DNA of 64,000 bases from Lelliottia wanjuensis (GCF_030238365.1 NZ_JASSOT010000001.1:372001-436000); one strand, 5' to 3'; shown: positions 9,175 to 19,142, numbered from the stretch's first letter. The notes: generated by a model from the sequence alone, not told the origin. Numbers and translations: made by a program.

Positions 9175-10674
9175 TCAGGCACCTTCTTTTACGGACGGCA
9201 ATTTCGCGACCATGCGTAAAGAGACGGTTAATCCTTCCAGCTGGAAATGAGGTCGCAGGAAGAATTTTGCCTGGTAATAACCTGGATTGCCCTCGACGTC
9301 TTCCACCACCACTTCCGCTGCCGCCAGCGGGCGACGCGCTTTGGTTTCCAGAGTCGAGTTCGCCGGGTCACCGTCGACATAATTCATCACCCAGTCGTTC
9401 AGCCAGCGCTGCATCTCTTCGCGCTCTTTGAAAGTGCCGATTTTGTCGCGCACGATGCACTTCAGGTAGTGGGCGAAGCGCGAGCAGGCGAACAGATACG
9501 GCAGACGCGCGGACAGATTGGCGTTCGCCGTCGCATCGGCGTCATAGTACTCTGCCGGTTTCTGCAGCGATTGCGCGCCAATAAAGGCCGCGTAATCGGT
9601 ATTTTTACGGTGGACCAGCGGGATAAAACCATTCTTCGCCAGTTCGGCCTCACGACGGTCCGAAATCGCAATTTCAGTCGGGCATTTCATGTCCACGCCG
9701 CCGTCATCGGTCGGGAACGTGTGGCTAGGTAACCCCTCCACCACGCCGCCGCTCTCGACACCGCGAATCAACGTACACCAGCCGTACTCTTTGAAAGAGC
9801 GATTGATGTTGACTGCCATGGCATACGCGGCGTTAGACCAGACGTATTTGCTGTGATCCGCCCCGTCAGTGGTCTCTTCAAAATGGAAGGCATCCACCGG
9901 ATTGGTACGTATCCCGTACGGCAGACGCGCCAGAAAACGCGGCATCGCCAGGCCAATGTAGCGAGAATCTTCCCCCTGACGCAGGGAGTTCCAGGCGGCA
10001 TATTCCAGATTCTGGGTGAAGATTTTGGTCAAATCGCGCGGATTGGACAGCTCCTGCCAGGACTCCATCTGCAGCACAGCCGGGGAGGCGCCAGAGATAA
10101 AAGGCACATGCGCCGAGGCGGCAATTTTGCCAATCGACGCCAGCAGATCGACGTCCGGCGCGGTATGATCGAAAAAGTAATCCGCCACCAGACAGCCGTA
10201 AGGTTCGCCACCCAGTTGACCGTACTCTTCTTCATAGATTTTTTTGAACAGCGGGCTTTGATCCCAGGCCACGCCTTTATAACGCTTCATACTGCGTCGC
10301 AGTTCATCCTTGGACATGTCCATAAAGCGCAGCTTCAGCTTTTCGTCGGTTTCCGTGTTGAACACCAGGTATTGCAAACCGCGCCAGGCGCTTTCCAGCG
10401 ACTGAAACTCCTGATGATGCAGAATCAGGTTGATCTGTTCGGAGAGTTTGCTGTCTATTTCAGCAATGATCGATTCGATAGCTTTATAGGCATCATCGGA
10501 GATCGTTTGGGTATTTCGCAGAGCTTGCTCGGCCAGCGTTTTGACCGCCCCTTCGACGGCCACCCGGGTTTGCTCTGTTTTTGGCTTAAACTCTTTCGCT
10601 AAAAGCGCATTGAAATCGTTGTACTCGACGGTCGATTTCGATGATTTTTCTCGTTGCGCATCCATCACAGACAT
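9175..10674 (-). CDS. tssC: T6SS contractile sheath large subunit TssC (VipB)
   Basis: TssC pairs with TssB to form the contractile sheath around the Hcp tube. The 499-residue protein begins MSVMDAQREKSSKSTVEYN and shows the conserved VipB features: the central SAWRGLQYLVFNTETDEKLKLR-type region near residue 110, LVADYFFDH, FISGASP, and a C-terminal sheath-fold tail. I use the ATG at 10674; the longer reading frame from 10698 would overlap the end of tssB. It lies 20 bp after tssB, in the usual B-C order. Confidence 0.97.
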   Translation of the reverse strand: MSVMDAQREKSSKSTVEYNDFNALLAKEFKPKTEQTRVAVEGAVKTLAEQALRNTQTISDDAYKAIESIIAEIDSKLSEQINLILHHQEFQSLESAWRGLQYLVFNTETDEKLKLRFMDMSKDELRRSMKRYKGVAWDQSPLFKKIYEEEYGQLGGEPYGCLVADYFFDHTAPDVDLLASIGKIAASAHVPFISGASPAVLQMESWQELSNPRDLTKIFTQNLEYAAWNSLRQGEDSRYIGLAMPRFLARLPYGIRTNPVDAFHFEETTDGADHSKYVWSNAAYAMAVNINRSFKEYGWCTLIRGVESGGVVEGLPSHTFPTDDGGVDMKCPTEIAISDRREAELAKNGFIPLVHRKNTDYAAFIGAQSLQKPAEYYDADATANANLSARLPYLFACSRFAHYLKCIVRDKIGTFKEREEMQRWLNDWVMNYVDGDPANSTLETKARRPLAAAEVVVEDVEGNPGYYQAKFFLRPHFQLEGLTVSLRMVAKLPSVKEGA

Positions 10675-10694
10675 AGTCTTTCCTTCGTCTCTTA

Positions 10695-11228
10695 TCACTC
10701 TTCGGGCTGAAGTTCAGCGATTTCAGTTTTGGCTTTGGGTGAGGCCGCCAGCGTATTCAGCAACGCTTTGTCTTTCAGCAGTTTCATCACCAGCTCTTCC
10801 GCACCGGCTTTGCCGTCCATATAGGTTTGCAGATTGGCCAACTGAGTACGCGCTTCCAGCAGTTGCGACAGGGAATCCACTTTGCGGGCGATCTCATCCG
10901 GCGAGAAGTCGTCCATGCTTTCGAAGGTAATATCCACCATCAGCTGCCCTTCGCCGGTCAGCGTATTCGGAACCGCGAAAGCGGCGCGCGGCTTCATGCC
11001 CTTCATGCGTTCGTCAAAATTATCGATATCAATATCGAGGAATTTACGGTCGACCACTGGCGGCAATGGATCGAGCGGCTTGCCGGAGAGATCCGCCAGC
11101 ACGCCCATGACAAAAGGTAATTCAACCTTTTTTTCACTGCCGTAAATTTCAACGTCGTATTCAATTTGCACGCGTGGTGCGCGGTTTCTCGCAATAAATT
11201 TCTGCGAATTACTTTTACTTACAGCCAT
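10695..11228 (-). CDS. tssB: T6SS contractile sheath small subunit TssB (VipA)
   Basis: TssB is the small sheath subunit. The 177-residue protein has the standard VipA pattern: an N-terminal RAPRVQIEYDVE strand, LPFVMGVLADLSG, a DRKFLDIDIDNFDERM segment and a C-terminal helix (LLKDKALLNTL). It heads the tssB-tssC-hcp-tssJ-tssK-tssL-tssM-vgrG run. Upstream, instead of its usual T6SS neighbours, is a fimbrial operon in the same direction, separated by 138 bp containing a large inverted repeat. Confidence 0.97.
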   Translation of the reverse strand: MAVSKSNSQKFIARNRAPRVQIEYDVEIYGSEKKVELPFVMGVLADLSGKPLDPLPPVVDRKFLDIDIDNFDERMKGMKPRAAFAVPNTLTGEGQLMVDITFESMDDFSPDEIARKVDSLSQLLEARTQLANLQTYMDGKAGAEELVMKLLKDKALLNTLAASPKAKTEIAELQPEE

Positions 11229-11256
11229 GGAGACCGACCCTTAAATAAAATAGAGA

Positions 11257-11332
11257 CGCGCTGAATAATATTATTTTCCTGACGGCAAGTTTATTTTTTG
11301 CCGCAGAATGACCTCCCCAGACATTCAGCGCG
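11257..11332. repeat. Nested inverted repeat between minor pilin gene and tssB
   Basis: CGCGCTGAAT (11257-11266) is repeated exactly in inverse as ATTCAGCGCG (11323-11332). Inside is a smaller hairpin, CGGCAA (11283-11288) against TTGCCG (11298-11303). The structure fills most of the gap between the fimbrial operon and tssB; both genes are on the minus strand and tssB is upstream-proximal here, so the repeat lies in the tssB leader or promoter region. It could be a read-through attenuator, an operator or a cruciform. No function is shown by sequence alone. Confidence 0.55.
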
Positions 11333-11366
11333 GGAAACATCGGGGAAGTATTGTTCAGCTCTGAGC

Positions 11367-11951
11367 TTATTTATAATCTATAACAATGGCTGCCGCCGTA
11401 TTCAGTAACCCGGCACTGACCTTTGAATTTCCATTCGCATAATAACTGGCGATAAAATCATGGGTAATATCCCCCGCCACGCTCACGTCGTAACTCTGCG
11501 AACTGGTCGGGTCATTAACAATCATCTGCTGCTGCTCGCTATTGCGCAGGCGGACTTCCACATGCTCGCTAAAGTCAGAGCCGGCGGTGTTCAGAAGATT
11601 GCCGGTTGAAGCATTCATGCCCGTTGCGGTGCTGGCAAAATAGAGCGACACCACTTTGTCAGTCGGGCACTCTTTTAGCGTAATGGCAAACACCTGACTT
11701 CCGGCTTCCGCGCCGTCATGGTCCAGCGTATTAATCGAAATGACAGGTAAAGCCACCGTTTCGTTGGCCGTCCCGTTATTAATACTGACTTCACAGGTGT
11801 TCTCCAGATAGTCACCTCTAAACTCAACCTTAATTTTGCAGTTATCCTGCGTTGTGCAAGGCTGAGCTAATGCCCAGGGGGATATCACCAGCAGCGCCAG
11901 CGCCGTTATTTTCCGTGCCAGACAAAGTGGGCGAATTAATTCCGATAACAT
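11367..11951 (-). CDS. Fimbrial minor subunit (type 1 pilin family)
   Basis: A 194-residue chaperone-usher pilin with an N-terminal signal peptide (ITALALLVISPWALA then QPCTTQ). It shows the pilin pattern of a first Cys in LENTCEVSI and a partner in LKECPTDK, and it ends with the alternating C-terminal strand AAAIVIDYK used for chaperone and donor-strand pairing. It is a single-domain pilin with no extra lectin domain, so it is a minor or adaptor subunit and not the two-domain tip adhesin. Its start overlaps the end of the usher gene by 16 bp. It is a paralogue of the major pilin at the head of this operon (shared GTANETVALP/DKQVTLP and CP[DT]xV patterns). Confidence 0.88.
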   Translation of the reverse strand: MLSELIRPLCLARKITALALLVISPWALAQPCTTQDNCKIKVEFRGDYLENTCEVSINNGTANETVALPVISINTLDHDGAEAGSQVFAITLKECPTDKVVSLYFASTATGMNASTGNLLNTAGSDFSEHVEVRLRNSEQQQMIVNDPTSSQSYDVSVAGDITHDFIASYYANGNSKVSAGLLNTAAAIVIDYK

Positions 11952-14527
11952 GTCACCTCCATTTGCACAATGCTATTACTCTGGCTGGCATTCACTCGAT
12001 TCTGATTATTGACACGAGGCACAATCCGGCATTTATCATTACCTGATACGACCCACAGATTGCCCGATGCCGGGTCCCATCCGCGAACAAAGGCCATTCC
12101 ACTCTGTCCTGACATCCCCTGACTCACGCCTTTATCGTCGAGCAGTTCACTGCCTGCCGGAATCGGCTGACCATTTTCATCATGAATAATCAATACCATC
12201 GGGACGCCTTCAATGGTTTTCATATCGACGGCAAGAATCGCGCCTTCACGGGGAATAACCGTTCTCTGGCTCTCCATGACGTCGACGTTCTCAGGCACCG
12301 TTTTGTAATCCAGTGCGACGCTGTTCTCACGATACGGCGTCAGGGAAGGCATGATGGCGTAGCCACGACGATCAACTTTGGCTCCCTGGCCGTTAAACAC
12401 CCTGGCGCCGGTGGCGCCCGGCGCACCGATAATGGCGAAAGGCGATTCCCCCACCGAAGGCCCGAAGGTCACTCCGCCTTTATGCGCTGCCACGCTGCCG
12501 CTGGCTGAAACCGACAGCTGGCGTGAAGAGCCGGTATTGTCCACGCCCGCCGTCATGCCAAACTGGCCGACCGGGCTGCGGTAACTCATGTTGCCTGACA
12601 CCGCTTCGCGACCATCTTCACCCTGGGCATTTTGCAGCGAAGTGCCGACGCCGTAGGTCAGCTCACTCTGTTCACCCTGGCTGCCGTTCGCATTGAGCTG
12701 GAAGCGATCGCTCTTCGGGTCGGAATGACTGTAGGTTGAATAGATTGAACTGAACAACGGTCGGCTATCGATTCCGCCGCTGAGTGGCACGTTCACCGAC
12801 GCCATCACGGAGTTTTCGTAATCTCCGTCTTCATCGCTGGTGCGCATGGCCGTCAACGCAAACGAAAAATAGCGCAGCGATTTCGACCAGGTGAGCGAGT
12901 ACTGTTTGGCGGTGGCATCGCTGGTCCAGTAGGAGTAAAGGCTGCCGCTAAAATTCAGCGTACTGTTATCCCATAAGGTCTGGGAAACGCTGGCGCTAAA
13001 ACGCGATTTAGTCCGATAGTCAACGTCATAATCATCGTTGGTCCCTCCGTCACGGGCGATACTGGCATCGCGCAGCGAGTAATAGCCTTTGGTGGAGTAG
13101 CGATACGCCGCCAGTGTCAGATTTGTGGACGTTTCCGACATAAATTTGGTAAATGCCACGCTGTAACTGTTGCCGTTAGACTCCTTGCCATCCTCAACTT
13201 CTGCCCAGGCGCGGATCAGATCAAACGACACGCCACCGATCAGCGTATTGATGGCATTACCCACCGAGAGCGCATGGTAGTGTTCCGCCACCTGCGAACC
13301 GCCGTATAAGGTGTAATGATTGCCAAGACCATAGCGCATGATCAGCTGCGCGAGTTTAAGTTTCTCTTTCAGGGAATCATCATTCATTTCCCCCACGGCC
13401 ACCTCGAAGTTGGCAACGTCTTTATGCAGCAACATGGGCGGTGCGGAAAACGGGATATTGCTGATGCGCGTTGAACCATCCGCTTCTGCGATCGTCATCT
13501 GTAGATCGCCGCCATAGCCCATCGCGCCAATGTCGTTCAGCTCGAACGGGCCTGGCGGGACAATGGTCTGATAGACCACCAGGCCGTGCTGCGTGATCGT
13601 CACTCTGGCGTTAGTTTGCGCTATCCCACGCAAAATCGGCGAGTAGTTGCGAAGCCCTTCCGGCAACATTCTGTCGTCAGACTGCAACTGCACGCCACGC
13701 AGATTAAAACTGTCGAAAAGATTACCGGTAGTGTTGCTATCGCCAAGGGTCAACTGACTTTTCAGGCGCGTCAGATCCGTTGCCGCATAGGTCGCCAGAC
13801 TCGACGTGTGGAGGGTACTGTCCTCTTTCGACCAGCCGGTGTTCGAACGCTGGCGAATGCGCCAGCCTGCGATATTAAAACCGGTCAGCAGCCCAATATT
13901 GCTGGTGTAATCATCGCTGCGGCTCTCGCCGTTATCCGGCCCGGTCGACAGGCCGTAGATGTTCGCGTTGTAGTCCAGAAAACCGGCAATATCGCCTTCA
14001 GACCAGCGGGCAGGATCCACATATCCGCGCGGATAAATCACCTGGTTGATTTGCGGCACGCCGATGCTGAGCTCTAAGTCCCCGCTGTTGTAATAAGTCT
14101 GGCTGCCTTTAACCGCCTCGCTCAGGCGATAGGCTTTCCCGGCTTCAAGCTGCGTGCCTTCAGTGGGCTTAATCCCAAGCTGGGTCAACTCTTCCGCCGT
14201 GAAACTCGGCTCGGCATTGGCCTTACCCTGTACGGCTAAAAAATGAACATTGAAACGCCCCCGCTGCTCGCCATTGACCAGCACATTGAGGGGATAAATG
14301 CCCGCAGGGACCGGGTTGCCTTCACGAAATTGCGATACATCGATACTCGCACCGTGAATAAAACCGGGGTTGAAGTCCATCTGCTCGACGCTGGAACTTC
14401 CGTCCGCATCGTTGCCAGTCTGCTGCGCCCAGACTTTAGGGAGCAGCAGCAGAACACAGGTCAGCGATGCCAGCGTCCTGACCGGGACCTTCAGCGTCTT
14501 TGGGCTTAAATTTAGGGCACGCTTCAC
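11936..14527 (-). CDS. Fimbrial outer-membrane usher (FimD/PapC family)
   Basis: The usher is the outer-membrane pore that receives chaperone-subunit complexes and polymerises the fimbria. The 863-residue precursor has a signal peptide ending near VWAQQ, an N-terminal periplasmic domain (MDFNPGFIHG, FNVHFL), the 24-strand beta-barrel with plug domain (LRGIAQTNARVTITQHG and VPPGPFELNDI are hallmark usher sequences), and C-terminal domains ending VTCYRN. The start is GTG at 14527 with GGAT 8 bases upstream. Length and motifs are complete, so it looks functional. It lies downstream of the chaperone gene by 63 bp. Confidence 0.95.
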   Translation of the reverse strand: MKRALNLSPKTLKVPVRTLASLTCVLLLLPKVWAQQTGNDADGSSSVEQMDFNPGFIHGASIDVSQFREGNPVPAGIYPLNVLVNGEQRGRFNVHFLAVQGKANAEPSFTAEELTQLGIKPTEGTQLEAGKAYRLSEAVKGSQTYYNSGDLELSIGVPQINQVIYPRGYVDPARWSEGDIAGFLDYNANIYGLSTGPDNGESRSDDYTSNIGLLTGFNIAGWRIRQRSNTGWSKEDSTLHTSSLATYAATDLTRLKSQLTLGDSNTTGNLFDSFNLRGVQLQSDDRMLPEGLRNYSPILRGIAQTNARVTITQHGLVVYQTIVPPGPFELNDIGAMGYGGDLQMTIAEADGSTRISNIPFSAPPMLLHKDVANFEVAVGEMNDDSLKEKLKLAQLIMRYGLGNHYTLYGGSQVAEHYHALSVGNAINTLIGGVSFDLIRAWAEVEDGKESNGNSYSVAFTKFMSETSTNLTLAAYRYSTKGYYSLRDASIARDGGTNDDYDVDYRTKSRFSASVSQTLWDNSTLNFSGSLYSYWTSDATAKQYSLTWSKSLRYFSFALTAMRTSDEDGDYENSVMASVNVPLSGGIDSRPLFSSIYSTYSHSDPKSDRFQLNANGSQGEQSELTYGVGTSLQNAQGEDGREAVSGNMSYRSPVGQFGMTAGVDNTGSSRQLSVSASGSVAAHKGGVTFGPSVGESPFAIIGAPGATGARVFNGQGAKVDRRGYAIMPSLTPYRENSVALDYKTVPENVDVMESQRTVIPREGAILAVDMKTIEGVPMVLIIHDENGQPIPAGSELLDDKGVSQGMSGQSGMAFVRGWDPASGNLWVVSGNDKCRIVPRVNNQNRVNASQSNSIVQMEVTCYRN

Positions 14528-14590
14528 TTTTTATCCTTAAAACCAAATGTCCTTTACGCTCAACCACACTGTCTATCTGCCGCCACAACG

Positions 14591-15358
14591 TCATTCCGTC
14601 TGTTGTTCGACATAGCCCTTACCAGGCTGGTTTATCAGGATTTTTTCCACCGGCGACCCATAATCATTCAGCAGTTTTACGCTGATTTGGGTGACATTCC
14701 CCCCCGCTGCGCTACCGTTATCCGCATACCAGGTTTCGGTGGCACCTGGCGCAACCATGTCCATATTCATGTCGTACTTTTTCCCGTTCTGGGTGAACGT
14801 TCCGGTATCAAAGGAGAAGTAATAGCCGGTTGGATTGGTAATCTGAATGCCGGTCCCTTTTTTACTGTCGCTGGTGATAGCCCATTTCAGTCGTCTAAAG
14901 GTTTTTACGCTGTTCTCTTCCAGCGTGGCCGGACGCCAAAATATTTTAATGCGCGTACGAAAAGCCAGATCCAGATGGTTTTTGCTTTTATCCTCCGATT
15001 TCACAACCGGCGGAATTTCCAGCAGATTAAACCAGAATAACGATTCACGATCCTGCGGCAGCGCCATCCCGGTATATATTAAACGCAGACTTTGCCCTTT
15101 CCCCTGTTCAACGCGGTACACTGGCGGTGTAATAATAAAAGGCGTCTTGACCTGATTAATATCTTCATTGGCTTTCCCGTCATCAATCCAAACCTGTACC
15201 AGAGCCGGTAATTTCCCTTTATTGTTAGTTCTGACACTCACCTCTCTTTCGTTCCCCGGAAAGATAATGCGTGTTCCTGCAATCGTTACACCGGCAATAG
15301 TGGCCGTGGATGCACTGAATAAAACTGACAATAAAAAGAATTTTTTTATTAAAGACAT
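14591..15358 (-). CDS. Periplasmic fimbrial chaperone (PapD/FimC family)
   Basis: This chaperone folds and caps pilins in the periplasm by donor-strand complementation. The 255-residue precursor starts MSLIKKFFLL with a cleavable signal peptide ending around residue 22, followed by the two-immunoglobulin-fold PapD family pattern: GTRIIFPGNEREVSV, FIITPPVYRV, and ESLFWFNLLEIPP. I chose the ATG at 15358 because the longer frame (from 15403) has no signal-like N-terminus. It lies between pilin and usher, the standard order; the pilin gene is separated from it by a strong terminator-like hairpin. Confidence 0.94.
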   Translation of the reverse strand: MSLIKKFFLLSVLFSASTATIAGVTIAGTRIIFPGNEREVSVRTNNKGKLPALVQVWIDDGKANEDINQVKTPFIITPPVYRVEQGKGQSLRLIYTGMALPQDRESLFWFNLLEIPPVVKSEDKSKNHLDLAFRTRIKIFWRPATLEENSVKTFRRLKWAITSDSKKGTGIQITNPTGYYFSFDTGTFTQNGKKYDMNMDMVAPGATETWYADNGSAAGGNVTQISVKLLNDYGSPVEKILINQPGKGYVEQQTE

Positions 15359-15374
15359 GAGTACACCTTGTGAA

Positions 15375-15413
15375 TAAAAATCGACAGGCTGGTGGCTCGC
15401 CATCAGCCTGTCG
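15375..15413 (-). terminator. Attenuator between major pilin and chaperone genes
   Basis: CGACAGGCTG and its exact complement (15382-15391 and 15404-15413) bracket a further TGGC/GCCA pairing, giving a stem of about 15 bp with one mismatch and a very short loop. On the transcribed minus strand it is followed at once by ATTTTTATT. This is a good intrinsic terminator directly after the pilin stop. In fimbrial operons such partial terminators give excess major subunit over chaperone and usher. Confidence 0.8.
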
Positions 15414-15418
15414 CAATA

Positions 15419-15973
15419 TTATTTGTACGCCAGCGTATATTGAACTTTTGCGGTAACATCACCCGCCGTTGTTGGCGCCGTAGCGTAATAACCGCCGATA
15501 TAAGTCATGGTGGCTTTATGCGTCGTCGCGTTAACATCAAACATTGCACCAGTTCCGCCGACCGGAATCTGGGTACTGCCGTCCTTGTCGAACAGACGAA
15601 CCTCGACGTTCTCTGCACCACCGTCGGCTTTCAGCGTGCTGTTGGTCAGGTTCTGGGTGGTTGCGTCAAAGCCATCGCTGTTGATCGCTTCGAAGTGCGC
15701 GGCAACCTGAGTCACCGTATCAGGGCAGGCTTCTACGTTGAGATCAAAGGTCGTCGTACCCGCTTCCTTACCGGCAACATCTAAAGACTGAATAGATAAG
15801 GTAGGTAAAGTCACCTGCTTATCTTCATCGCCCGCGGTAATACTGCAGGTATCTGCAATCAGTTTACCGGTAAAGGTGACCGTTCCCTGAGTGACCGGAG
15901 CGCCCACTGCAAAACCATAGGTTGAGACCATCGAAAGCGCGACAGCACATACCGTCATTCTTAATTTAGACAT
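15419..15973 (-). CDS. Major fimbrial subunit (type 1 pilin family)
   Basis: Main shaft pilin of the fimbria. The 184-residue precursor begins MSKLRMTVCAVALSM with a signal peptide cleaved near AVGA/APVTQ. The mature part shows the pilin pattern: GTVTFTGKLIADTCSI with the first Cys, VEACPDTV with the second, and a C-terminal VQYTLAYK strand. I chose the ATG at 15973 since it gives a normal signal peptide; the longer frame adds ten residues. It is the first gene of the fimbrial operon, 110 bp after the clpV stop and in the same direction, so it could be co-transcribed with clpV or have its own promoter in that gap. Confidence 0.92.
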   Translation of the reverse strand: MSKLRMTVCAVALSMVSTYGFAVGAPVTQGTVTFTGKLIADTCSITAGDEDKQVTLPTLSIQSLDVAGKEAGTTTFDLNVEACPDTVTQVAAHFEAINSDGFDATTQNLTNSTLKADGGAENVEVRLFDKDGSTQIPVGGTGAMFDVNATTHKATMTYIGGYYATAPTTAGDVTAKVQYTLAYK

Positions 15974-16083
15974 TTTCTGTTCCTTAGATAAGGTTAACTT
16001 CACAGACTATTGAGCGGCTCTTGTGAGCCATTTCCGAGTTTATTTATCCATTACTGACTGAGAAGGACAAATAAATTCACTGG

Positions 16084-18723
16084 TTAAAACGTCACACTGA
16101 ATTTCCCTTCAGCGTCACTGTTTAAATACAACGTCTGACCATGATGTTCTATTTTATGCGCCAACACATAGCGGCCCATTTCCGGCATAATTTCTTTCTC
16201 AACGACCTGAATTAATGCGCGAGCCCCGGTTTGCACGACGGCGCAGCGTGAAATAATGTCATCGAGCACCGAATCCGCATATTCCAGTTCGATGTGATAA
16301 TGTTCACGCAGGCGCTGAGATATTTTTTCCAGTTGTAACCGGACAATAACCTGGAGCATACCGTGCTGAAGCGGCAGATAAGGAATAATCTCTAATCGCC
16401 CAAGAAACGCAGGTGGGAATATTTTCAATAATTCCGGTTCCAGCATTTCCAGCAGTCTTTCAGTTCCCGGTGCGGTCTGTGGATCGCTGTACAGCTGAGT
16501 CATTAATTCGCTTCCCGCATTACTGGTCATCAGCAGCGTGGTGTTTTTGAAATCGATATAGCGCCCTTCGCCATCTTCCATCCATCCCTTGTCAAACACC
16601 TGGAAAAAGATCTCGTGAATATCAGGATGCGCTTTTTCAATTTCATCCAGCAAAATCACGCTGTAGGGCTTACGGCGCACGGCTTCTGTTAGCACACCAC
16701 CTTCCCCGTATCCCACATAGCCTGGAGGCGCGCCTTTCAACGAGGAGACCGTATGCGCTTCCTGGTATTCACTCATATTAATGGTGATCAGGTTCTGTTC
16801 CCCGCCATACAGGGTCTCAGCGAGTGCCAGCGCCGTTTCGGTTTTCCCTGTTCCCGATGTTCCCACCAGCATAAAAACGCCCACAGGTTTGTTGGGATTG
16901 CCCAGCCCGGCGCGTGAGACCAGGATTCGCTCCGCGATCTGTTGCAGCGCATGAGGCTGTCCGATGACCCGCTCCTGCAGGCGCTGCGGCAGTTCCGCGA
17001 CCGCCCGGTAATCATCCTCCAGCATCTGACCCACGGGGATCCCCGTCCAGTCGGAGACAATGGCCGCCACAACATCCGCGTTCACTTCGGCCTGCACCAG
17101 CGGCGTTTTCCCACGAATTTCGCGCAGGGAGAGTTCGAGCTGCGCTAACGTTTCGCGGTTTGCATCGGAGCTGGATTCGGGCTGTTCCCCCGGCACACCA
17201 AGCTGCTGGCGTTGTGCCAGGATCGCCTCCACGCAGAGCTTTTCCTGCTGCCAGCGCTGGCAGAACGCGGCCTCTTCTTCAGCAAGGTCGGCCAGTTGTG
17301 CGCTGAGCGCGTCGTCAGATTGCTGCGTTTCCTTACCGTAATGGTGCGCTTTCTGAATGCGCTCCCGTTCCGCCTGGATATCCTGAATCCTGGCGTTCAG
17401 GAGTTGAAGCGCTACAGGCTTCATATTTTGTGCCGTCGCCACCCTCGCGCAGGCAGTATCCAGCAAACCGATGGCTTTATCCGGTAGCTGCCGGGCGGGA
17501 ATATAGCGATGTGACAGGCGTACTGCCGTGGTCAAAGCTTCATCCATGATCCACACGCCGTGGTGGGCTTCCAGCGTCGGCACCAGGCCGCGGAGCATAG
17601 ATACGGCGGCATCCTCGGCAGGTTCATCGATTTGCAACACCTGGAAGCGACGCGTCAGCGCCGGATCTTTCTCGATATGTCGCTTAAACTCGCTCCAGGT
17701 TGTGGCACCGATGGTACGGAGCTTTCCTCTCGCCAGCGCGGGCTTGAGCAGGTTTGCCGCGTCCCCTGTCCCCGCCGCGCCACCCGCCCCCACCAGCGTA
17801 TGAACTTCGTCGATAAACAAGATGATCGGGACGGCGGCAGACATCGCCTCATCCAGCACCGCTTTCAGCCGTGCTTCGAATTCGCCCTTCATACTGGCAC
17901 CCGCTGACAGGGCCACCACGTCGAGTGCGAGCAGGCGCACCTGAGATAACGCCGGAGGGACTTGCTCGCTGGCAATCGCCAGCGCCAGCCCTTCAACCAC
18001 CGCCGTCTTGCCGACCCCCGCTTCCCCCGTCAGCAGCGGATTGTTCTGCCGCCGACGCAGCAGAATATCGACCATCGTGCTGATCTCCTGGCTGCGGCCC
18101 ACCACCGGATCGATTTTGCCTTCCCGTGCCAGAGCGGTGAGATCGGTGGTGTATTGCGCCAGACCCGCCCCGACTGGGGTCAACACCGAACCACTGGCCT
18201 CCCCAGGAAGCGCATCGGCGCGAGCAAAGTCATCGGAACCGTGGGATTCACTAGAATCGCGCAGGATGTACTGCATATCATGCGTCAGATGATCCAGCGC
18301 GATACGCTCAAGGCCAGGAAGCATGGCCAACAGCTCGCGGCGCAACTCCATGGTGGTGAGCATCGCTATCAGCAGATGCCCGCTGCGAACGCGCGCAGCA
18401 GAACATTCGAGGCTGGAATAGACCCAGGCACGTTCGATGGCCAGTTCAATGCAATATGAAAAGTCGGTAATACTGCTGGCGCCTGTTGGTAACCGCGACA
18501 TGGCGCGTTCTAAGTCTCGTTCCAGCTGGGAAATATCAATGTCAAATGTCCGCACAATGATTTTAAAATCATTGTCCGTATCCTGCGACCACAGCTGATT
18601 AAACCAGTGCACTAATTCAACATAAGGATTACCCCGTAGCTTACAGAGCGTGGTTGCGCTTTCTATGCTGCGAAAAAGGGTATTATTAAGTTTGCTAAAG
18701 AGATTTTTCCTTGCGATAGCCAA
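16084..18723 (-). CDS. clpV: T6SS AAA+ unfoldase ClpV (TssH)
   Basis: ClpV disassembles contracted TssBC sheaths so the subunits can be reused. The 879-residue protein has an N-terminal Clp-N helical domain that binds the sheath, a first AAA+ module with Walker A GEAGVGKT (233-240) and Walker [11 protein letters not shown], a middle coiled-coil, and a second AAA+ module with GTSGTGKT and [13 protein letters not shown]. All ATPase motifs are intact. It is the first gene of the minus-strand arm, diverging from tssF across a 419-bp AT-rich region. Unusually, the gene after it is a fimbrial operon. Confidence 0.96.
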   Translation of the reverse strand: MAIARKNLFSKLNNTLFRSIESATTLCKLRGNPYVELVHWFNQLWSQDTDNDFKIIVRTFDIDISQLERDLERAMSRLPTGASSITDFSYCIELAIERAWVYSSLECSAARVRSGHLLIAMLTTMELRRELLAMLPGLERIALDHLTHDMQYILRDSSESHGSDDFARADALPGEASGSVLTPVGAGLAQYTTDLTALAREGKIDPVVGRSQEISTMVDILLRRRQNNPLLTGEAGVGKTAVVEGLALAIASEQVPPALSQVRLLALDVVALSAGASMKGEFEARLKAVLDEAMSAAVPIILFIDEVHTLVGAGGAAGTGDAANLLKPALARGKLRTIGATTWSEFKRHIEKDPALTRRFQVLQIDEPAEDAAVSMLRGLVPTLEAHHGVWIMDEALTTAVRLSHRYIPARQLPDKAIGLLDTACARVATAQNMKPVALQLLNARIQDIQAERERIQKAHHYGKETQQSDDALSAQLADLAEEEAAFCQRWQQEKLCVEAILAQRQQLGVPGEQPESSSDANRETLAQLELSLREIRGKTPLVQAEVNADVVAAIVSDWTGIPVGQMLEDDYRAVAELPQRLQERVIGQPHALQQIAERILVSRAGLGNPNKPVGVFMLVGTSGTGKTETALALAETLYGGEQNLITINMSEYQEAHTVSSLKGAPPGYVGYGEGGVLTEAVRRKPYSVILLDEIEKAHPDIHEIFFQVFDKGWMEDGEGRYIDFKNTTLLMTSNAGSELMTQLYSDPQTAPGTERLLEMLEPELLKIFPPAFLGRLEIIPYLPLQHGMLQVIVRLQLEKISQRLREHYHIELEYADSVLDDIISRCAVVQTGARALIQVVEKEIMPEMGRYVLAHKIEHHGQTLYLNSDAEGKFSVTF

Positions 18724-19142
18724 ACGTTCCTTCCTTATTTGTCGTGCGTATTTATCGATATCCCACGCACAAATTCCATTTCAATATCACTATTAAACAA
18801 GAGTTCGATACGATTACACAGTGCTTTTATAGCGCTGAAAGAACAATAAGACATCTGCCCAAAACACTATCCTAAAAAAAACCACATAAAAAACGTATCG
18901 GTATGATTTAATGATAAAAATTCATAACGCAATGTGTTGTTACACTTATACAGACAACGTTCCAGACCCTTCATTTGCTATTATCCACGCGAAAATAGAT
19001 GTCCCATAAAGATAAAGATGCCTGGAATCACATCCGTTGAAAAAATCCGCCATAAGACTTTTGATGGCGGAAATTATTACAGGCATGAGAAATATCTTTT
19101 ATTACGTTAAACAGTTGCCATTGCCAATTAGGGTACAGTTAA
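18724..19142. promoter_or_regulatory. AT-rich divergent control region of the two T6SS arms
   Basis: These 419 bp between clpV (minus) and tssF (plus) contain no credible gene. The stretch is much richer in A and T than its flanks, with runs such as AAAAAAAACC and many TTAAT/ATAAA steps, as expected for an H-NS-silenced divergent promoter region. An 8-bp inverted repeat, TCCGCCAT (19046-19053) with ATGGCGGA (19064-19071), lies about 70 bp before tssF and could form a hairpin in its leader. The tssF start is a GTG with AGGG nine bases upstream. No sigma-54 promoter was recognised. Confidence 0.6.

Noticed and set aside
11367-11951. Whether the minor pilin could be the tip adhesin
   Set aside because: It has only one pilin domain (about 165 mature residues) and no extra N-terminal receptor-binding domain.
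18724-19142. Search for a sigma-54 promoter before tssF or clpV
   Set aside because: No TGGCAC-N5-TTGC-type pair was found, although many T6SS operons have one.
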